Shown here one piece after another: positions 59,090 through 64,000 of a DNA stretch of 64,000 nucleotides. The notes below the pieces were generated by a model that was not told the DNA's origin, did not search any database, and was given only the letters and a program-made list of their open reading frames with translations. The DNA is from Lytechinus variegatus (Eukaryota; Echinodermata; Echinoidea; Temnopleuroida; Toxopneustidae). The stretch is taken from assembly GCF_018143015.1 (NCBI RefSeq), contig NC_054741.1, positions 64,206,697 to 64,270,696 on the forward strand, read 5' to 3'. How positions within the stretch are numbered: the first letter of the stretch is position 1; the number at the start of each line of letters is the position of its first letter. The position numbers and the translations under genes were made by a program.

Positions 59090-60390
59090 AAACTCTCAGA
59101 AATAAATGTAGTATTTCAGAAATACATGTAGTCTTTCAGAAATAAAGCAGTCTCTCATACTCTCTCTTTTAAATATAGGGCACATATTATTTGATTGGCC
59201 ACATAAGTGATGACAGTGTATTGTAAATCAAAGAAAGTCGACTTGTATTTGAATGGCATACAGGTCCTTTAACAACAATTATAAGAAGAAAACAGACAGC
59301 CCCAATACGTCTGCCTTCAACCTTTCTTAACTTTCAAAAAATATTAGAATCTTGTAATCTCACAATATGTTTGAATAAAAAATACAGTAAGAGAAACAAA
59401 TAAAAGAAAGCTCCAGTGAGAGCAATGCACCAATCCACAGGCAAGGAGATAATAGCATATATTGAATATGGATTGTTGCAAAAAGCACTCATGACATTCC
59501 CGGTGAACCAGGAAGTTGTTTATATGATGTCGTTCAAACATGTTCATAATTCTAATTCTGCATTTTGAGCAGTGCACCTTCTTTGCATTTGAGAATGGCA
59601 TTTTATAACAATGATGTTAAACAAAAAAGAAATAAAGTTTTTATCTAAATGTGTTTCGAATTTCTATTCTAGCTCAAGGAAGACAGGAATGCTAATGAAT
59701 GAAAAGTATAAAGGCTCTTAATTTTTTTTACCTTCTTTTTTGTAAAGACGTATAATCTTGTTCTGCTTCCATAGGCCTCATATATGGGCGGCAAAAAGGG
59801 CCAAAATTAACAGTTTGAGAAATATATATATATATACTGTTAAAAATAAACTAAAATGCAGAAATATATCTAAAAATAAAGACATTTTAGAAATAAAGAT
59901 AACAAAAAATATAGAAATTCACAGAATCAAACATTAGTGCAGAAATAAGGACAAACACAAAAACAAGACAATTGCAAAAAAATAAAAAATGATAAAAAAA
60001 TACATAGATAACCATATAATTGAACACAATCACAGAAATATAGGTTCATACAGAAATCTATAGAGAAAGTTTGAGAAATGTAAAGACATTCATAGAATTA
60101 AATACAACTTCAGAAATATAGACAACCGCAGAAATGAAGACAACTTGAGGAAAAATAGACTCCACAGAAATAAAGACATTTTCAAAAATATACACAGCCA
60201 GAGAAATAAAGACAACCTCATAAATATAACAACCTCAGAACTAAAGAAAACTTCAGAAATCTAAAAACTAAAACAGAAATAAAGGCAACTTCGGAAATAG
60301 AGATATCTGCGGAAATATAAGAAAAACGTACAACATAATTAAAGAAAACTTTGAAATTAAAAGAAATGCAGTCATGAGGACAAACTCAGA
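59090..60390. repeat. A-rich degenerate tandem repeat of 'cagaaataaagacaac'
   Basis: From about 59810 the DNA is a run of diverged units around 20 bp long, of the form 'cagaaataaagacaactt' and 'cagaaatatagacaacc', with an earlier outlier at 59097-59160. The many AATAAA strings come from the unit and are not poly(A) signals. No gene is present. Confidence 0.7.
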
Positions 60391-60403
60391 ATTAGGTTAA
60401 GAT

Positions 60404-60475
60404 TTGATGTTGCCGCCGCCGTCGGAAAAGCGGCGCCTATAGTCTCGCTCTGCTATGCAGGCGAGACAAAAATAA
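60404..60475 (-). repeat. Tip of a GAGAC/DR1 repeat, inverted
   Basis: It is the reverse complement of the opening block of 51088-52140 ('gtctcgcctgcatagcagag', 'ggcgccgcttttccgacgg'). The array itself is absent. Confidence 0.8.
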
Positions 60476-60660
60476 AAAAATGTTTAAAAAACTCCTCAAA
60501 ACAGACAGCTGACAGCTGTTTAGACGGGAATAACCGTCGTTCTAGGGATTTATTTCACAATTTGTGACACTACTATCATCCTACTATTGGTGAGTGCAGA
60601 GCCAACGCAGTTCAGCGGAACGACCAAAATACAGAGACTGAAGCTTTTGGTCTACCTATT
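60476..60660. repeat. Repeat shared with HSCB intron 1
   Basis: The stretch 'aatgtttaaaaaactcctc' with 'acagctgacagctgttta' matches 21968-22016, and 'acagagactgaagctttt' matches the inverted pair near 17490. It is an unnamed dispersed repeat. Confidence 0.5.
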
Positions 60661-60736
60661 GTTTAAAGAATAAATATAAACTTGAACTCGAGATTCTAGT
60701 TTCTACTTACTTCAATCCAGTAGATCTAGCAGTGGG

Positions 60737-60912
60737 TCGACCAGCTGACATGGGTGAGGCGGAGGCCGCAGCGGGTTCGCCGCAGCATGTCGTCGACCAG
60801 CTGACATGGGTGAGGCAGAGGCCGCAATGGGGTTCGCCGCAGCATGTCGTTGACCAGCTGATATGGGTTAGGCGGAGGCCGCAGCGGGGTTCGCCGCAGC
60901 GTTTTGTCGACC
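60737..60912 (-). repeat. 57-bp coding-type minisatellite, three units
   Basis: Units start with 'cgaccagctgacatgggt' at 60738, 60794 and 60851, and the next unit is partial. In the minus-strand frame the unit encodes a 19-residue repeat of the form QLVDDMLRRTPLRPLPHPC. The outermost unit is 56 bp, a one-base loss that shifts the frame. Confidence 0.85.
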
Positions 60913-61058
60913 AGAGCCTGCTTGGGTGCAGGAGCTCTCTGCTGATCTCCGAAGGCGAAGCTAACAGAGGAAGAAGAAGAAGCTGGAGGTTCTGCTTCTC
61001 GGCCTCGGTCTAACATGTCAAGAACGGCGTGTAGTGCCCCTAACAAGTTCCTGGCCAT
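60912..61058 (-). CDS. Small unknown ORF leading into the 57-bp repeat
   Basis: The frame starts MARNLLGALHAVLDMLDRGR at 61058, passes through a poly-Ser stretch and KQALVDK and runs into the 19-residue repeats (110 codons in all, to 60726). No known domain was seen. It could be a first exon of a repeat-derived gene. Its reality is doubtful. Confidence 0.25.
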
Positions 61059-61570
61059 CTCCTCACTTCATCGTAGATTAGACATCTTATTACTAAATGT
61101 TAGCAATTCAATTAAAACTGAATCTAGATGTCCTGCCTGGCACCTATGATACAGCGTTGCGTATGCCGTACCAGGCCGGCCAGCCATACCACATGCTCGA
61201 TCGCGCTCGCATGTATGCATCATACACGTGCGTGGTAGTTAATTTGTGCGTATAAAATCTATTATTATTATTACGCCCTCTATTGCCCTCTCATTTCCAG
61301 TTTGTTTGACATGCTGTACTTTATTTCTCAGCTCTACAGAATTTCTGTGCTCTACAGAATTTCGGCGTTCTCTATTTTCGACGAGTTAGCGCTATTTGCG
61401 ATGGACTATAATTCAGTCGTTTTGTTCAATTTTGCGGTTGTCTGACTTTCAAGAGAAAAAAAGGGGCAATACATTTTTTCTCTCTTGCAGCTATTTACAA
61501 AAATCATTGAGTTTATAGAATTTTTTTTTTGCTCGCTTTATCCGTTTGCCTGAAGGAAGTGCCCCTCTTT
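61059..61570. other. Spacer, nothing recognised
   Basis: It has mixed composition with an 'attattattatt' run near 61260. No coding or RNA signal was seen. Confidence 0.5.
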
Positions 61571-61572
61571 TG

Positions 61573-62200
61573 TTATTGTTCTGGACAATTTTTTGCCATT
61601 TGGCTCTCAGACTTGAGTTTATATCCGACTTGCTGGCTTGTCTTCTTTACTCCACACTCGGCCATTTTTTGTGCCAGCTCATCATAATTGGCTGGGAAAA
61701 TTTTGATTTTGCCATTGACCACGTTGACGATGCATTTGCAAATGGGGTCTGTAAGTCCTTTGTCAGCTGCTTTCAATAGTGGGCCAGAGTCTTGAGAAGG
61801 ACCGCGTGTGTCCTGATACGGCGAAACATCTTTCGATAATAAAACAGGTTCTGAAGTGGAATGTTCATTTGTACTCTAGGGACATAACTAAATTGCCTTT
61901 CCGTGGGGAAAATATTTGTTCTCAAACGGAATTCCTCGGGGGTATCCAGTTTCAGATCAATAAAAAGGTAGCCATGATTTTCTTTGGTTGCATCGGCGTA
62001 AGCTTCTTGAAAGTATTTAACGCGGCCAGGATACATCTGCTTAGCTAAGCATGATATTTGTATTTTATCTCTACAGTTTTTGAATAAACAATATTGTATG
62101 TTGATTGAAATCTCCCTTGATTCTCTCCCTTTATGAAATAAGTTTTGAGTGATATAAATAATGATAACGCTAACCCCTGGGAGATGATGCAACAAGAAGC
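61573..62200 (-). mobile_element. Fossil packaging-ATPase-like fragment, Polinton/Maverick or adintovirus type (copy 1)
   Basis: The minus strand carries the C-terminal part of a protein with YITQNLFHKGRESREISINI, QMYPGRVKYFQEAYADATKE and LFIDLKLDTPEEFRLRTNIF. I associate this order with ATPase-type proteins of Polinton-like elements; the assignment is from memory. No capsid, polymerase or terminal repeats are seen. The copy is broken. Confidence 0.4.
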
Positions 62201-62244
62201 TTCAGAGTGTTGTGATGTTTGTAATTGGACCAAGTAATTTGTTG

Positions 62245-62545
62245 TGGACTAGGTACCGATGCAGTCAATGATTGCACACGTATTCTTGAAATGCTTAAAG
62301 CTTTTGGGCAAGTGTTTCAACACCTGTTCCCGACTTGGCCATCTGATGAGAAGAGGTTTGAGTTCAAGATCTAGGAAATTTATCCAAGTGGTGAAGATGT
62401 TGCTGGCATGACTCTTTGTAATCCCAAAGGCATCTGCTGTTGCCCGTGTTGTCCATTCCCGCCGCGGCCGAACCAGTGTTAAAAGGAACTCTTCAGATAA
62501 GGTTAGCACCCAGGGACCATTGTCCTGAAACACAAACAACAAATA
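62245..62545 (-). pseudogene. Harbinger/DDE_4-type transposase fragment
   Basis: The frame has a helix-turn-helix region (LTLVRPRREWTTRATADAFG, then ITKSHASNIFTTWINFLDLE) followed by KPLLIRWPSREQVLKHLPKS and IIDCIGT. This matches the N-terminal part of DDE_Tnp_4 transposases, where the last motif is usually IDCTEI with the first catalytic Asp. The catalytic remainder is missing. Confidence 0.65.
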
Positions 62546-63130
62546 AATAAATAGATAAACAGATATACATGTAAAAAATCAATGTACATGAGGTACATCT
62601 TAGGAATCTTGTTATAATATCAGGGTAGAATACCAAAAAAATTAGAGCAAAGACGAGCAGATTTATCTTGGATACATCAGGAATGTTGTGATTTCATTGT
62701 ATTTTGTGCAGGATATATAATCAGAAAGATAATATATTGATATATTTCAGAAAAAATATAATTGTGCAATCTTCTCTTCATTGTGAATTTTTGAAATTTT
62801 AAAAATGAAATTAAAATTTATCAATGTTAATACGTACATCATCTTTAGCTGGAGAGGGTTGTGGGGGTACTTGCTCCCTTCCAATATCGCAAAGAGAAAG
62901 ACCACCCTGTGGTATATGTGAAGAAAAAAAACAGAAATACACCTACATGTATTGACTGAAAACTTCAAAATGATACATACATGAAACCAAAATTGGCTTT
63001 AAATTAAAGATCTACATGTATGCATACATTAGTAAACCAGCCTATTAACACTTGGCGATGGCTCCCACAGCGGGAACAACAAGTCTCATTACGAGGGGTA
63101 AGATGAAACCTCCACGTTGATTCAGCAGTC
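62546..63130. other. AT-rich spacer, nothing recognised
   Basis: No coding signature or repeat boundary was seen. Confidence 0.5.
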
Positions 63131-63134
63131 TTTT

Positions 63135-63960
63135 TTATTTTTGCTTCAGTGAAGTTTGATGATCAGAGAGCTTTCTCAGTCTATGTTTATGCTTTGCGAG
63201 GGAGAGTTTATAAGCTGGGAAAATTTTGATTTTGTCATTGACCAGGTTGACGATGTATTTGCAAATGGCGTCTGTAAGTCCGTTGTCGGCTGCTTTCAAT
63301 AACGTTTTTTTGCTTGCCTGCACACTAGGCCAGAATCTTGAGAAGGACAGCGTGTGTCCCGATACAGCAAAACATCTTTCGATAATAAAACAGGTTCTGA
63401 AGTGGAATGTTCATTTGTACTCTAGGGAAGTAACTAGATTGCCCTTCCCTGGAGAAAATATTCGTTCTCAAATGGAAGTCCCCGGGAGTGTCAAGTTTCA
63501 GATCGATAAAAAGGTAGCCATGATTTTCTTTGGTTGCATCGGCGTAAGCTTCTTGAAAATATTTAACGCGGCCAGGATACATCTGCTTCAGCTAATCATG
63601 ATATTTGTATTTTATCTCTACAGTTTTTGAATCTCACATCATGAAATATGTTCTGGGTGATATAAAATACACTAACCCCTTCGTAAATAAAGCAGCCACC
63701 CTTTTATTATCATCTGCAGCATCCATCAAATCATTGATTACAAACAGAGTAGGGTTTGCATTGTCTGTAAATGTATAAAAGTCCTGGGGTAAGTTTTCAT
63801 GAAATTCAATATTTTGGATGGTATTCATCATTGTTGATGACCTCGACTTCTTAAATGATTTGTCGCCCTCATGCAGCAGATAATTAACGATACGTTGAAA
63901 CCGGCTTCTCATGAGCAGGGCTGCTCTTGAGAAGCCATGCTACCTGCTGATCTTCCAGAG
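63135..63960 (-). mobile_element. Fossil packaging-ATPase-like fragment, Polinton/Maverick or adintovirus type (copy 2)
   Basis: This second copy covers more of the protein. It includes a Walker-B-like NPTLFVINDLMDAADDNKRV segment near 63750-63700 and then the same C-terminal segments as copy 1. The two copies lie in the same orientation about 1.5 kb apart and are diverged. It is broken, and it may continue past the window edge. Confidence 0.4.
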
Positions 63961-64000
63961 GACCATGTTAACAACCCCCAGTCCTACCATCCAGAGTAAA

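Noticed and set aside
59810-60390. Cluster of AATAAA poly(A) signals
   Set aside because: The strings are part of a degenerate A-rich tandem repeat with no gene upstream.

Overview
This is a metazoan, intron-bearing, repeat-rich window. It most likely comes from an echinoderm, probably a sea urchin. The reasons are a TU-like foldback element whose inverted arms are arrays of 15-bp repeats (a design described from Strongylocentrotus), many short inverted-repeat elements of types I recall from urchin genomes, and P2X7-like cysteine-domain exons. The species call is an inference. Only one complete host gene can be read.

The host gene is HSCB, the mitochondrial J-domain co-chaperone of iron-sulfur cluster assembly. 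It runs on the + strand from 16817 to 28132 in six coding exons whose splice sites and phases all join, giving 281 residues. The protein has an Arg/Ser-rich presequence, a four-cysteine zinc motif, an HPD J-domain and the C-terminal helical domain that binds the ISCU scaffold. Intron 1 is 5.7 kb. Intron 5 holds an antisense Penelope-like retroelement remnant.

Left part (1-16744) is almost entirely mobile DNA: hAT-like non-autonomous elements with exact 8-bp target duplications (1301-3121, 4725-5912), a TA-flanked element around the first of these, the TU-like foldback element (6088-9960), a palindromic cluster with three tRNA-shaped genes that carry a UCA anticodon (10218-11206), and a second foldback element with TTCG/CGAA-rich arms (11834-14845). 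Dispersed units with a perfect mirror-symmetric core recur inside several of these elements.

Middle part (28133-39750) holds decayed copies of a tyrosine-recombinase-like protein, the 3' end of a fossil LTR retrotransposon with a large LTR and a zinc-finger ORF, a period-165 repeat carrying nuclear-receptor-type DR1 sites, and a hAT transposase pseudogene.

Right part: two P2X7-like C-terminal-domain exons (39938-41369) lie at the edge of a nearly identical 4.9-kb tandem duplication (40917-50830). The duplicated unit contains a LINE ORF1, short inverted-repeat elements, a fossil integrase fragment and the 3' part of an unknown four-CxxC protein. Farther right are another DR1 repeat, two inverted-repeat elements, a minus-strand gene or pseudogene with three homologous tandem exons (55238-57790), hAT and other transposase scraps, a 57-bp coding-type minisatellite, and two broken packaging-ATPase-like fragments of a Polinton-type element with a DDE transposase scrap between them.
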